Below, piece by piece: positions 8,263 through 17,236 of a stretch of 64,000 nucleotides of DNA. Under the pieces are notes generated by a model, which worked only from the letters and a program-made list of their open reading frames with translations, was not told the DNA's origin and ran no database searches. A program made the position numbers and the translations under genes. The first letter of the stretch is position 1. Each line of letters begins with the position of its first letter. This DNA comes from Planctomycetales bacterium (GTDB lineage Bacteria > Planctomycetota > Planctomycetia > Isosphaerales > Isosphaeraceae), in the NCBI GenBank assembly GCA_027449865.1, contig DAIDKV010000014.1, positions 1 through 64,000 of the forward strand, read 5' to 3'.

Positions 8263-10077
8263 TCAAGGCAAGGCCGGCCGATCGCCCCAGGTTCGAAGGG
8301 CCGCGTCGGCGGCCTCGGTGGTCAGCCGGTCCTCGTTCGAATGCAGGGCGCGGAGGGAATCGTCGAACCGGCGATTCGCCATCCGTAGGTACAACTCGGC
8401 CGCCGACCGCTCGGAGGTCGATGCCTGGCCGAGCGATTCGGAACGGTCCCAGCGGGAGAGGGTGCAGGCCGATGTTACCAGCGCGATGGCCGCGTCGGCG
8501 AGACGTTCCTGATGATACTGGCGATCGAGCATGGCCTCGCGATGAGTGATCAGCATCCGCTCGACGGTCCTTCCGAACCGCGAGACCCTGCGCCCGAGGG
8601 CCCCCGCCATCGGTCGAAGCATCGGCGAGGCCACCGGAACGACCGGCACGCCCGCCATCTTGCTGATGTGGTCGCGGGTATAGTCCCAGAAGGTCGGCAG
8701 AAAGGTCGAGGGCCGTTTGAGACCGTCGAGCGTCGCCTTCAATCCCTCGCCGATTTCGCGCATGCCGACCAGTGCGATGAACGCCTTGAGGACCTCGTTG
8801 GCGCCCTCGCCGATGGTGTTGATCCGGGCGTCTCGCATCATGCGCTCGTAGGGTTCATCGGTGAAATAGCCCTGCCCGCCGTGGACCTGCAAGGTCTCGT
8901 AGACGCCCTGCCAGAGGGCCTCGGTCGAGAAGACCTTGAGAATGGCGGTTTCGAGCATGTAATCCTCGGCACCCCGGTCGATGAGGGCGGCCGTCTGGTA
9001 GGTGGTGGCCTCCATCGCGTAGGCGGTCGCGGCGAGGTAGGCGATCTTCTTCTTGATCAGTTCAAGCTGGGCGAGAGGTCGGCCGAACTGCACGCGACGA
9101 CTCGCGTGCCGGGCCGCCGCCGCGAGGCAGACCTTCGCCAGCCCGGTGCAGCTCGCGCCGAAGGTGGTCCGGCCGAAGTCGAGAACCGTGAGCGCGACCT
9201 TCAGTCCCTTCCCCGGAGCGCCGAGGATGTTCGAGGCGGGAACGCGCATGTCGTGGAAGGCGAGCCGAGCAGTCGCGGTCCCTCGAATTCCGACCTTCGG
9301 CATCCGCGCCTCGACAACCTCGAAGCCAGGCATCTCGGGCGTAACGAGGAACGCCGTGACCTTCGACTCCCCACCACGAGGGTCGGGCGTTCGAGCCATC
9401 ACGGTCAGTACGCCGGCGATCGCGCCGTTGGTGATGTATCGCTTTGAGCCATTGAGGATGTACGCCTGGCCGTCCTCGGTGGGTCTGGCGACGGTCTGGA
9501 CGTTGCTGGCGTCGGAGCCGGCCTGCTCCTCGGTCAGCGCAAAGGCGGCGAGGGTCTCGCCGCGGACCAGCGGCGGGAGCCATCGGGCCTTCTGCTCGGG
9601 TGTCCCGAAGAGGACCAGCGCCCGAAGGCCGATGGAGTGGTGCGCGTTGACGAAGACAGCCGTCGAGGCATCGTGACCGCCGATCACTTCCATGATCCGG
9701 CAGTATCCCATTTGCGAGATCCCGCGCCCGCCCCACTCGACAGGTGCGGCCATCCCCAGGACACCGAGGTCGGCCAGGCCCTTGATGACCGAGTCGGGAA
9801 TCTCGGCCTCTCGATCGATCGCGGAAGCGTCGATCTGGCGATCGGCGAATTCGCGGACCTCGCGGACGGATTTCTCGACGAGGGACCGTTCGGCCTCGGC
9901 GAGTTCAGGATACGGGAACATCGCTCCCGCGCGGAACTCGCCTCGAAACAGGGCCTTGGCGAATCCCGACGCATCACTTGGGCCGAGCAGTTCCTCGGCC
10001 TCTCGCATCTGACGGGCCCGCAAGGCCTCGTCACTCTCGATCGGGGTCCGGGTCTCGGGCGTCGAGGTCGTCGCCAT
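8263..10077 (-). CDS. Acyl-CoA dehydrogenase, very-long-chain (VLCAD/ACAD9) type
   Basis: A 604-residue FAD enzyme for the first step of fatty-acid beta-oxidation. The N-terminal helical domain is followed by the FAD-binding beta domain with FALTEEQAGSDAS and ITNG, and the C-terminal helical domain with QFGRPL and QVHGGQGY. The catalytic glutamate is in GEGANEVL, at the VLCAD-like position. The extra C-terminal domain of about 150 residues gives the VLCAD-like length rather than the 380 residues of short- and medium-chain enzymes. VLCAD proteins bind the membrane through this extension. It may share a transcript with the downstream peptidase gene, but no functional link is evident. Confidence 0.92.
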   Translation of the reverse strand: MATTSTPETRTPIESDEALRARQMREAEELLGPSDASGFAKALFRGEFRAGAMFPYPELAEAERSLVEKSVREVREFADRQIDASAIDREAEIPDSVIKGLADLGVLGMAAPVEWGGRGISQMGYCRIMEVIGGHDASTAVFVNAHHSIGLRALVLFGTPEQKARWLPPLVRGETLAAFALTEEQAGSDASNVQTVARPTEDGQAYILNGSKRYITNGAIAGVLTVMARTPDPRGGESKVTAFLVTPEMPGFEVVEARMPKVGIRGTATARLAFHDMRVPASNILGAPGKGLKVALTVLDFGRTTFGASCTGLAKVCLAAAARHASRRVQFGRPLAQLELIKKKIAYLAATAYAMEATTYQTAALIDRGAEDYMLETAILKVFSTEALWQGVYETLQVHGGQGYFTDEPYERMMRDARINTIGEGANEVLKAFIALVGMREIGEGLKATLDGLKRPSTFLPTFWDYTRDHISKMAGVPVVPVASPMLRPMAGALGRRVSRFGRTVERMLITHREAMLDRQYHQERLADAAIALVTSACTLSRWDRSESLGQASTSERSAAELYLRMANRRFDDSLRALHSNEDRLTTEAADAALRTWGDRPALP

Positions 10078-10195
10078 GGCCGCAGCCTCCTCTCTCGCAC
10101 TGGGGATCGCGGAGATGGATTCCTGACGAGCACACCAGTCATTCTACGCCGCGTGGCCACGAAAGGTAGGATCACCGTCCGCCGATCGACGCGGC

Positions 10196-10636
10196 TTATC
10201 CGTCCATCTCCCCTGGCCGAACTTCCTCGGACCTGGCCGGCAAGTTTGGAGGGAGCAGCCGAATCCCGGCGTCCTGACCCGTCCAGAAGGCAACGAACAT
10301 CGCGATCGCCATCATCAAGAGCGTGACCGGACTGAGCTGGTGAAGATGGGTGACCATGAAGGTCAGACCGCGAGGCCGACCGTCCTCGTCGATGAACGGA
10401 AAGAACTTCCCCTCAATTAAGATCGAGAGCCCCAGCGCCGCGATCGCGCAGACGATGCCTCGCACCCGCGACCGATCCTGGGCCAACCATCCGCACCCCA
10501 ACCCGAGCAGGGCACCCGGGATCGCGAGCCCGTAAAATCCGCGCGAGACCAGCCATCCGAAGGCCAGATAGCCGATCACGCCCCCGGCGACCGCCCCCAC
10601 AAGCGCCAGAAGTTGACCAAGCACAACCCGTTTCAT
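10196..10636 (-). CDS. Small four-helix membrane protein of unknown function
   Basis: A 146-residue protein with four predicted membrane helices: about residues 5-30, 36-52, 60-76 and 102-121. A short charged C-terminal tail follows. The N-terminal part is rich in small residues (GAVAGGVIGYLAFG). I do not recognise a family. It sits alone, 118 bp upstream of the acyl-CoA dehydrogenase start, on the same strand. Nothing else in the neighbourhood suggests its role. Confidence 0.7.
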   Translation of the reverse strand: MKRVVLGQLLALVGAVAGGVIGYLAFGWLVSRGFYGLAIPGALLGLGCGWLAQDRSRVRGIVCAIAALGLSILIEGKFFPFIDEDGRPRGLTFMVTHLHQLSPVTLLMMAIAMFVAFWTGQDAGIRLLPPNLPARSEEVRPGEMDG

Positions 10637-10797
10637 GCGAAGGATCCTCGGTTGGTGTCGTCGCCGGACCCGTCGCCCCGAATCCTAACATACGGATCAG
10701 GCGGGCCGTCAATCTTCGCGTGAACGAGCCGCCCCGAGGATCAGTGCCTGGATCTCCGGGCGAGTCCGACATTGGGTCGTCGCGGCCTGTGCGTCGG

Positions 10798-11475
10798 CTA
10801 TCGTTCGTAGGTGCCCTGAAGTTCGGCGACGCCCAGGACGTGACCATGGATGGCCCGGGCCAATGCGTTGGCGTCGAGGCCCGGCTTCAGATCCAGCGAC
10901 TTGTCGAGCGCGTAGAGACGAAACCGGTAATGGTGGACGCCGTGCCCTCTTGGCGGCGCGGGTCCTCGATAACCGATACCACCCCAGGAGTTCTTGCCCT
11001 GAACGGCGCCCGGTGGCTTCGCCGGCTTTTCAACGGGCGGAACGCCCTCGGAAAGTCCCGACACGTCTGTCTTCAGATTATAGAAAACCCAGTGAATCCA
11101 GGGCTCGGGAGTCGGCGCGTCGGGGTCGTCGACGATCAGGGCGAGTGTCAAGCTGCCGGCCGGAAGCTCGCCCCAGGCGAGCGGCGGCGAGAGGTCCTCG
11201 CCATCGCCAGTATGCCGGCGCGGGATCTTCGACCCTTTTGTGAATGCCGAGCTTGTCAGATCAAAGTTCATGATGGTCCTCTCCGTGGGTCCCGCGAGAC
11301 CGGAATGCGCATCCCCCTGGACCGTCCCGGATTTTGCCGAGGTCCCTTGGCGTTCCGGCAAGCGATCGGTCGCGGGTCGATCGCCACCGCATCCAGAGAG
11401 CAGGCCCGAGCCGAGAATCCAGGCAATGCCGATCCGCATCCTCCCTCGCATCGACGAAGACGTCGTTTCGATCAT
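10798..11475 (-). CDS. YbhB/YbcL-type PEBP (Raf kinase inhibitor-like) lipoprotein
   Basis: A 225-residue protein. ATG at 11475 is chosen because GGAGG lies 8 bp before it; an in-frame GTG lies 15 bp upstream. A lipoprotein signal ends in LLSGC, so the protein is probably membrane-anchored outside the cytoplasm. The PEBP domain follows, with FTKGSKIPRRHTGDGEDLSP, the ligand-pocket strand DDPDAP, WIHWV, and the GYRGPAPPRGHGVHHY loop. Bacterial members bind small anions or lipids, but their role is mostly unknown. It is divergent from egtB, with about 110 bp between the two starts and a strong inverted repeat in the gap. Confidence 0.9.
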   Translation of the reverse strand: MIETTSSSMRGRMRIGIAWILGSGLLSGCGGDRPATDRLPERQGTSAKSGTVQGDAHSGLAGPTERTIMNFDLTSSAFTKGSKIPRRHTGDGEDLSPPLAWGELPAGSLTLALIVDDPDAPTPEPWIHWVFYNLKTDVSGLSEGVPPVEKPAKPPGAVQGKNSWGGIGYRGPAPPRGHGVHHYRFRLYALDKSLDLKPGLDANALARAIHGHVLGVAELQGTYER

Positions 11476-11535
11476 GATGCTGGCCTCCACGTCTTAGCTC
11501 GATGCTTCTGCTGATCCACGATCTGGCCGCCCGGA

Positions 11536-11576
11536 TAAAATGACAACACTCTGGCAAGATTTCTGCTAGAGTGTTG
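11536..11576 (+). promoter_or_regulatory. Inverted repeat upstream of egtB, next to a -10-like TAAAAT
   Basis: CAACACTCT (11544-11552) and AGAGTGTTG (11568-11576) are perfect inverted repeats. Inside them GCA (11554-11556) pairs with TGC (11564-11566), giving a 13-position stem with one G-T step around a 7-nt loop. TAAAAT at 11536-11541 directly precedes it, so the repeat would overlap the transcription start of egtB. It may be an operator for a dimeric repressor or a 5' RNA hairpin. No convincing -35 was found. Confidence 0.45.
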
Positions 11577-11581
11577 CGGCC

Positions 11582-12886
11582 TTGACCTCGACTCCAGAAG
11601 CGGGAATCCGGGCGATGCGAGAATCTCTCAGAACGACGGTGGCCGAGGAATCCGCGACGATCGATCGCTATCGATCGATCCGCGGCTGGACCCTCCGTCT
11701 CGCCGAACCGCTCAGCCCCGAGGATTGCCAGGTTCAGCCGATGCCCGATGCGAGCCCGACGAAGTGGCACCTCGCGCACACCACCTGGTTCTTCGAGACG
11801 TTCCTGCTCACGCCTCACGTTCCTGGATATCGCCCCTACCATCCTGCCTTCAGCTTCCTCTTCAATTCGTACTACAACGCTGTGGGCCCTCGGGTAGCTC
11901 GAGCGGATCGCGGGCTGATCACGAGGCCCAGGCTCGAAGAGGTTCTCGCCTATCGCACAGCGGTGGACAGCGAGGTCGTGCATCTGCTGGAAGAGGTGGG
12001 CGAGGGTCGATCGCCCGAGATCGACGCCGTTCTCGAACTGGGTCTCAACCACGAGCAGCAGCATCAGGAATTGATCGTCACCGACATCAAGGCCACCCTC
12101 GCGCGGAACCCGCTTCGTCCCGCGTATCGCGACGATCTCGAGGTCGTCGAATCGCCCTCGCCGCCGATGGCCTGGCAAGACTTCCCCGGTGGACTCGCAC
12201 AGATCGGAGAGAACGGAAACGGATTCGCCTTCGACAACGAGGGGCCCCGTCACACGGTTCACGTCGATGCGTTCGAGCTGGCCTCGCGACCGGTAACGGT
12301 CGGCGAGTACCGGGCGTTCATGGAGGACGGCGGTTATCAGTGCGCCGAACACTGGCTCTCGGACGGATGGGCCTGTATTCACTCCCAGGGCTGGGAGGCC
12401 CCGCTCTACTGGGAGAAGATCCGAGGCGAGTGGCGGGCGTTCACGATGGGCGGGATGCGCCCGCTTGTCGACTCCGAACCGGTCGTTCACCTGAGCTATT
12501 ATGAGGCCGATGCCTTCGCTCGATGGGCTGGTGCCCGGCTTCCGACCGAGGCGGAATGGGAGATTGCCGCACGAGATCAGCCGATCGCCGGAAACTTCCT
12601 CGAAAACGAGGCGTTCCATCCGCGTCCGGCCGTGCCGGGTACGAGACTTGCTCAGTGTTTCGGCGATGTCTGGGAGTGGACCCAAAGCCCGTACATGGCC
12701 TATCCAGGGATGAGACCCGCGGCCGGGGCGCTTGGTGAATACAACGCCAAGTTCATGTGCAATCAGATCGTGTTGCGGGGCGGGTCGTGCGCGACCCCCG
12801 CGTCGCACATCCGTCCGTCGTACCGGAATTTTTTCCCGCCCGAGGCCCGCTGGCAATTCTCGGGCATCCGCCTCGCGAGGAGTTGA
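11582..12886 (+). CDS. egtB: Ergothioneine biosynthesis protein EgtB (non-haem iron sulfoxide synthase)
   Basis: Up to 434 residues, from TTG 11582 or, 11 codons later, ATG 11615; neither has a clear ribosome site. The N-terminal DinB-like half carries the iron ligands in KWHLAHTTW (His63/66 region) and NHEQQHQEL (His158/162). The C-terminal half is a formylglycine-generating-enzyme-like fold (about 195-434), ending in the conserved LRGGSCAT...RPSYRNFF segment. EgtB joins a sulfur donor (cysteine or gamma-glutamylcysteine) to trimethylhistidine using oxygen. The stop overlaps the egtD start by one base (TGATG), so the two are translationally coupled. egtA and egtC are not nearby, which fits the cysteine-using type but does not prove it. 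Confidence 0.95.
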   Translation: MTSTPEAGIRAMRESLRTTVAEESATIDRYRSIRGWTLRLAEPLSPEDCQVQPMPDASPTKWHLAHTTWFFETFLLTPHVPGYRPYHPAFSFLFNSYYNAVGPRVARADRGLITRPRLEEVLAYRTAVDSEVVHLLEEVGEGRSPEIDAVLELGLNHEQQHQELIVTDIKATLARNPLRPAYRDDLEVVESPSPPMAWQDFPGGLAQIGENGNGFAFDNEGPRHTVHVDAFELASRPVTVGEYRAFMEDGGYQCAEHWLSDGWACIHSQGWEAPLYWEKIRGEWRAFTMGGMRPLVDSEPVVHLSYYEADAFARWAGARLPTEAEWEIAARDQPIAGNFLENEAFHPRPAVPGTRLAQCFGDVWEWTQSPYMAYPGMRPAAGALGEYNAKFMCNQIVLRGGSCATPASHIRPSYRNFFPPEARWQFSGIRLARS

Positions 12887-13857
12887 TGATCGGCACCCAG
12901 ACGACGATCGAGCGCCCACCGGCGCAACTCTGCGGCCACGCCGCGTTCCGCCACGACGTCCTCAACGGCCTTGGCCTGCCGAAGAAGCGAATCCCCTGCA
13001 AGTATCTCTACGACGACCGGGGATCGGCCCTCTTCGACCGGATTTGCGAGCTGGACGAGTATTATCTCACGCGTGCCGAGCTGGCGATCCTCGAACGCCA
13101 CGTCGACGAGATGGCCGAGGCCATCGGTCCCGAGTCGGAGGTCGTGGAACTCGGGAGCGGAAGCGGGCTCAAGACGCGGCTGCTGCTGGGCCATCTCGTC
13201 GAGCCTCGCGCGTATTATCCGGTGGAGATTTCGGTCGAGACCCTGCTCCGCTCGGCCGCCGAGCTTTCCGAGCAATTCCCCGACCTGACAATCCTGCCGG
13301 TCTGCGACGACTTCACCGCCGACTTCGACCTGCCGCCTGCCGAGGGTCCCGGGCGCAGGGTCTTCTATTTTCCAGGTTCGACGATCGGCAACTTCCGCCC
13401 GAATGCGGCACTCCGGCTGCTCCGATCGATCGCCCGGCTTGCCGGATCCGGCGGCGGCCTACTCATTGGTTTCGACATCGACAAGGATCCGGCGATCGTC
13501 GAGCCCGCTTACAACGATCGCCTCGGCGTCAGTGCCGCGTTCAATCTGAACCTGCTTGCCCGAATTAATCGCGAGCTGGATGGCGACTTCGATCTCGACG
13601 CGTTCGAGCATCGCGCGGAATATCGTCGCGACGAGAAACGGGTCGAACTATCGCTCGTCAGCCGGCGCGACCAGCGCGTCTGTGTCGCCGGCCGCGTCTT
13701 CGACTTCGATGACGGCGAGCCGATCCACACCGAGGATTCGTATAAGTACACGCTGGAGCATTTCGGCCGCCTGATCGCACGCGCGGGCTTCGCGGTCGAG
13801 CGGCAGTGGTTCGACCCCGACCGGCTCTTCTGCGTGCAGTTCCTAGGCGTGGCCTGA
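12886..13857 (+). CDS. egtD: L-histidine N-alpha-methyltransferase EgtD
   Basis: 323 residues from ATG 12886, with GAGGAG just upstream inside the egtB end. EgtD trimethylates histidine with S-adenosylmethionine to give hercynine, the substrate of EgtB. Visible family marks are the N-terminal PCKYLYDDRGSALFD, the histidine-pocket helix DEYYLTRAE, the SAM loop VELGSGSGLKT, and YFPGSTIGNF. The C-terminus with FCVQFL is family-like. Its stop TGA abuts the stop of the convergent transporter gene: together the two stop codons form the palindrome TGATCA. Confidence 0.96.
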   Translation: MIGTQTTIERPPAQLCGHAAFRHDVLNGLGLPKKRIPCKYLYDDRGSALFDRICELDEYYLTRAELAILERHVDEMAEAIGPESEVVELGSGSGLKTRLLLGHLVEPRAYYPVEISVETLLRSAAELSEQFPDLTILPVCDDFTADFDLPPAEGPGRRVFYFPGSTIGNFRPNAALRLLRSIARLAGSGGGLLIGFDIDKDPAIVEPAYNDRLGVSAAFNLNLLARINRELDGDFDLDAFEHRAEYRRDEKRVELSLVSRRDQRVCVAGRVFDFDDGEPIHTEDSYKYTLEHFGRLIARAGFAVERQWFDPDRLFCVQFLGVA

Positions 13858-15333
13858 TCAGGCCCGAAGCCCGCGCGGGACGAGGAACCGCTCGGCGAGG
13901 TCGAAAAGTCCCTGAACGGCCAGTGCCAGCACGGCGGCGGGGATGGCGCCCTCGAAGAAGATCGTGGCGATGTCGTCGCGACGGATTCCGGTGAGGATCG
14001 GCTGGCCGAACCCGCCGGCGCCGATCAGGGCGCCGATCGTCGCGGTGCCGACGTTGATCACGGCGGCCGTCTTGATCCCGGCGAGGATCGAGCGTGAGGC
14101 CATCGGTAGCTCGATCTGGACGAGCCGCGTCCCGGGAGGCAGGCCGATCGCCTCGGCCGATTCGCGGAGCGTCGGTGGGATGCCGAGAAGTCCGGTCGCC
14201 GTGTTTCGGATGATCGGCAAGAGGCTGTAGAGGAAGAGCGCCACCATCGCCGGCCCGGCCCCGATGCCCAGCCAGGGGATCATGAAGACGAGCAGGGCCA
14301 GCGACGGGATCGTCTGGATGATCCCGGCCGTCGCAAGGATCATCGAGCCGATCCTCGGCCTCCGCGCCGCGACGATACCCAGCGGGATGGCTGCCAGGAT
14401 GGCCGCGCCAAGGGAGATTCCGACCAGCGTCAGGTGCTCGACCAGCCGACGCCCGAGCCGATGCGCCCGCCCCTCCACGACCACCTTCGACTTGATCCCG
14501 AACTCCCGCGTTAGGAAGTCGGCCGCAACCCGAGCTTCGCTCACCCGGTCGAGTTTGGCGCTCGCGTTCATCGCGGCCATGGTCGGGGCGTCGATTCGAC
14601 CGACCAGCCGACCGATCGCCCTCATCGCGGCCGGCGATCGTTTCGAGAGATCGGAACGATAGAGCCAGACGCATTCATACGAGGGGAAGAAATTTCGGTC
14701 GTCGACCAGCACACGAAGCTTGTAGGCCCGGATCTCGGCGTCGGTCGAGTAGAGGTCGGTGGCCTCGATCTCACCCGACTGGATGGCACGATACGCGAGG
14801 TCGTGGTCGAGCCCTCGAACATCGCGCTGGGGGAGACCGTAGCGGTCGCGGAGCCCAGGCCATCCGTCGGCCCGCTCCATGAATTCGTTGCTGAAGCCAA
14901 TCCGGATCGAGGGATGGTTCTTCAGGTCGCTGAGTGTCCGGATGCCGAGCCGATCGGCGAACTCCGCTGGCATCCCGATGGCGTAGGTATTGTTGAAACC
15001 CAGGGAACGGCTCATGCCGATTCCTCGATTGGCGAGGGCCTGGCGCAATCCGGCCTCGTCGGTGATCGCCTGGCCCGAGAGGATCTCGCCCCGGATCGTG
15101 CCGGTGTACTCGGGGTAGATGTCCAGCTCGTCCGACTGGATCGCGTGAAAAAGCACCTGCGTTCCGCCCAGCTCGCGGCGGTGGATCGCTGGGATGCCCG
15201 CGTCGTCCAGCCATTGCCGCGCGATCTCACCGAGGATGACCGACTCGGTGAACGTCTTCGACCCGACTCGAAGAGGCTCGGAGCTGGCCTGGGCGGGCAA
15301 CATCATGGCGAGAAGAGCAACCCAGGCCGTCAT
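13858..15333 (-). CDS. EgtU-like fused substrate-binding protein and permease (OpuB/OsmU family)
   Basis: 491 residues. A signal sequence (about 1-18) is followed by a complete OpuAC-type binding domain (about 20-275), with GSKTFTESVILGEI and YPEYTGTIRGEIL. Then comes a five- to six-helix permease (about 290-491) with the GTATIGALIGAGGFG loop. This family imports quaternary amines such as glycine betaine and choline. In EgtU, the ergothioneine importer of pneumococcus and Helicobacter, the same two parts are fused in the order permease then binding domain; here the order is reversed. The position next to egtBD makes ergothioneine or hercynine a plausible substrate; glycine betaine remains possible. 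Confidence 0.88.
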   Translation of the reverse strand: MTAWVALLAMMLPAQASSEPLRVGSKTFTESVILGEIARQWLDDAGIPAIHRRELGGTQVLFHAIQSDELDIYPEYTGTIRGEILSGQAITDEAGLRQALANRGIGMSRSLGFNNTYAIGMPAEFADRLGIRTLSDLKNHPSIRIGFSNEFMERADGWPGLRDRYGLPQRDVRGLDHDLAYRAIQSGEIEATDLYSTDAEIRAYKLRVLVDDRNFFPSYECVWLYRSDLSKRSPAAMRAIGRLVGRIDAPTMAAMNASAKLDRVSEARVAADFLTREFGIKSKVVVEGRAHRLGRRLVEHLTLVGISLGAAILAAIPLGIVAARRPRIGSMILATAGIIQTIPSLALLVFMIPWLGIGAGPAMVALFLYSLLPIIRNTATGLLGIPPTLRESAEAIGLPPGTRLVQIELPMASRSILAGIKTAAVINVGTATIGALIGAGGFGQPILTGIRRDDIATIFFEGAIPAAVLALAVQGLFDLAERFLVPRGLRA

Positions 15334-16082
15334 GAAATCACCTCGGCGTTGAAGCCTTCGAGTTGCCGATGCGCCCGGACGAATCGCGTGACGAAGGGAT
15401 CGGCCGGCTCCTCGACGAGCTGTTTCAAAGTTCCGCGCTGGACGATCAAGCCATCGCGCATCAGGAGGATCTCGTCGGCGAACCAGCCGGCCTCGGCGAG
15501 GTCGTGCGTGACGAGGACGACCGTTTTCCTAAGCTCCCGGAAGATCGTGCGGAGGTCGTTCTGGAGGTCGGCCCGAACCATTGGGTCGAGGGCGCCCATC
15601 GGCTCGTCGAGCAGGATGACGGGCGGGTCGAGCATCAGGGCGCGCATCAGGCTGGCGCGCTGCTTCTGTCCGCCCGAGAGCCCCGAGGGGAACCGGTCGA
15701 GCGCCTCGTGCGGGAGCCGTGTGAGTGCGGCCAGTTCCTCGATCCGATCGGCGATCCGGCGGCGATCCCAGCCGAGGAATCGGGCGACCAGTTCAATGTT
15801 TCGCCGGGCGGAGAGGTGTGGGAACAGTCCGCCGTCCTGCGTGACGTAACCGACCCCTCGGCGCACCTGCAGGATCGTCTGGCGCGTGAGCATCTCGCCG
15901 CCGATCGAGACCGTGCCCGAGTCGGGCTCGATCAGGCCGATCATGATTCGGAGGAGCGTCGACTTCCCGCATCCGCTCGGGCCGATCAGCACGGTTGTTC
16001 GGCCGGGGGCGATGGCGAGGTCGAGCCTCGACAGCACGACCTGACCGCCATACGATTTCGAAACCCCGGCCAGCTCGATCAT
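15330..16082 (-). CDS. EgtV/OpuBA-like ABC transporter ATPase
   Basis: 250 residues from ATG 16082; the frame extends upstream but without ATPase homology. Walker A is GPSGCGKST, the Q-loop region is YVTQDGGLF, the signature is LSGGQKQR, Walker B is ILLDEPMGALD, and the H-loop is VTHD. No CBS domains follow, as in EgtV and short OpuBA proteins. The stop overlaps the start of the fused permease gene (ATGA), so they form a two-gene operon that supplies the complete transporter. It is divergent from the deacetylase gene, with a 115-bp shared promoter region. Confidence 0.92.
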   Translation of the reverse strand: MIELAGVSKSYGGQVVLSRLDLAIAPGRTTVLIGPSGCGKSTLLRIMIGLIEPDSGTVSIGGEMLTRQTILQVRRGVGYVTQDGGLFPHLSARRNIELVARFLGWDRRRIADRIEELAALTRLPHEALDRFPSGLSGGQKQRASLMRALMLDPPVILLDEPMGALDPMVRADLQNDLRTIFRELRKTVVLVTHDLAEAGWFADEILLMRDGLIVQRGTLKQLVEEPADPFVTRFVRAHRQLEGFNAEVIS

Positions 16083-16197
16083 GCTTGCGCCCTGCCCTGC
16101 CCTTGTTGCGTTCCCGCCTGGCTTCATCGATGATGATGAAATCATGAGGATCGCGGCGACCCTGCCGCGTCTGCTTCCGACATCGTGCGGGCTTGCC

Positions 16198-17160
16198 ATG
16201 ATCCCGATCATCTACCACCCTCGTTATAACATTACGGTCCTCGGGATGGAGCGGCTGCACCCGTTCGACGGACGCAAATACAGGCGAATCCATGAGGCTC
16301 TGATCGCTCGCGGTCTGCGAAAGCCTTCCGACTTCATCCGGCCGAGGCCGGTCGGTCGGGCGGAGCTGGAGCGTGTCCACACGCCTGGCTATTTGAAATC
16401 GCTGCGCCGATCGCGGGTGCTCGCCGAGATCCTGAACGTCCCGCTGATCGCGCGGTTGCCGGCCTGGTTCACCGACTGGCGGGTCCTTGCGCCGATGCGA
16501 TACGCGACGGGCGGGACCGTCCTCGCCTGCCGGCTGGCGCTCGATTCGGGGGTGGCGATCAACCTGGCTGGCGGTTATCACCACGCCGCATCCGACCACG
16601 GCGAGGGCTTTTGCCCCTACGCGGATATCCCACTCGCCGCGGCCACGCTCCACGCCGAGGGACGGGTGGGGCGTGTCCTCGTCGTCGACCTTGATGCCCA
16701 CCAGGGGAACGGGATTGCGGCCACGATCCGCCCGTGGCCCTGGGCCTCGATCCTCGACGTCTACGAGGACGACCTCTATCCGAACCCGAAGGAGCCTGAG
16801 GATTACCCGATCCCGATCGCCTGGGACATCACCGGCCCGGAGTACCTGGAAACGATCGACGTCTCGCTCCCGAATGTGCTCGAAGCGGTTCGGCCCGACC
16901 TGGTCATCTACAACGCCGGCTCGGACCCGTACATCGAGGACCCGCTCACCCGCCTCGGCCTCTCTCGCAACGACCTGGCCGACCGCGACCTGATGGTGGC
17001 CACCCACGTCCGCGAGCGCGGGATTCCCCTGGCGATGGTCCTTTCGGGCGGCTACGCCCGGGATTCCTGGCGAATCCACGCCGACGGGATCGAGGCGATC
17101 CTGGCGAGGTTCGACCGGGCCGCGCCGCTCCCGGCCGTCGATGAGTCGACGGCGCCTTGA
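16198..17160 (+). CDS. Histone deacetylase-like protein, class IV (HDAC11-like)
   Basis: 320 residues from ATG 16198. The N-terminus PIIYHPRYNITVLGMERLHP is closely similar to HDAC11. The active site is complete: GGYHHAASDHGEGFC (about 125-140), the zinc ligands in VDLDAHQGNG (about 162-171), the Asp of NAGSDP, and the C-terminal LSGGY. HDAC11 removes long fatty-acyl groups from lysine, so the substrate here could be an acyl-lysine or another N-acyl amine. Its head-to-head placement with the transporter operon may be chance. Confidence 0.92.
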   Translation: MIPIIYHPRYNITVLGMERLHPFDGRKYRRIHEALIARGLRKPSDFIRPRPVGRAELERVHTPGYLKSLRRSRVLAEILNVPLIARLPAWFTDWRVLAPMRYATGGTVLACRLALDSGVAINLAGGYHHAASDHGEGFCPYADIPLAAATLHAEGRVGRVLVVDLDAHQGNGIAATIRPWPWASILDVYEDDLYPNPKEPEDYPIPIAWDITGPEYLETIDVSLPNVLEAVRPDLVIYNAGSDPYIEDPLTRLGLSRNDLADRDLMVATHVRERGIPLAMVLSGGYARDSWRIHADGIEAILARFDRAAPLPAVDESTAP

Positions 17161-17236
17161 ATCCACCTCTGCTTACGGCGAGAAACTCGAATTCGTCGCG
17201 TTTTTTACCGCGAGACACCACCAGAGGATAATGCTA

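Noticed and set aside
15793-17166. Open frame of 457 codons on the minus strand
   Set aside because: It is antisense to the complete HDAC11-like gene and overlaps the ABC ATPase start; no domain or ribosome site.
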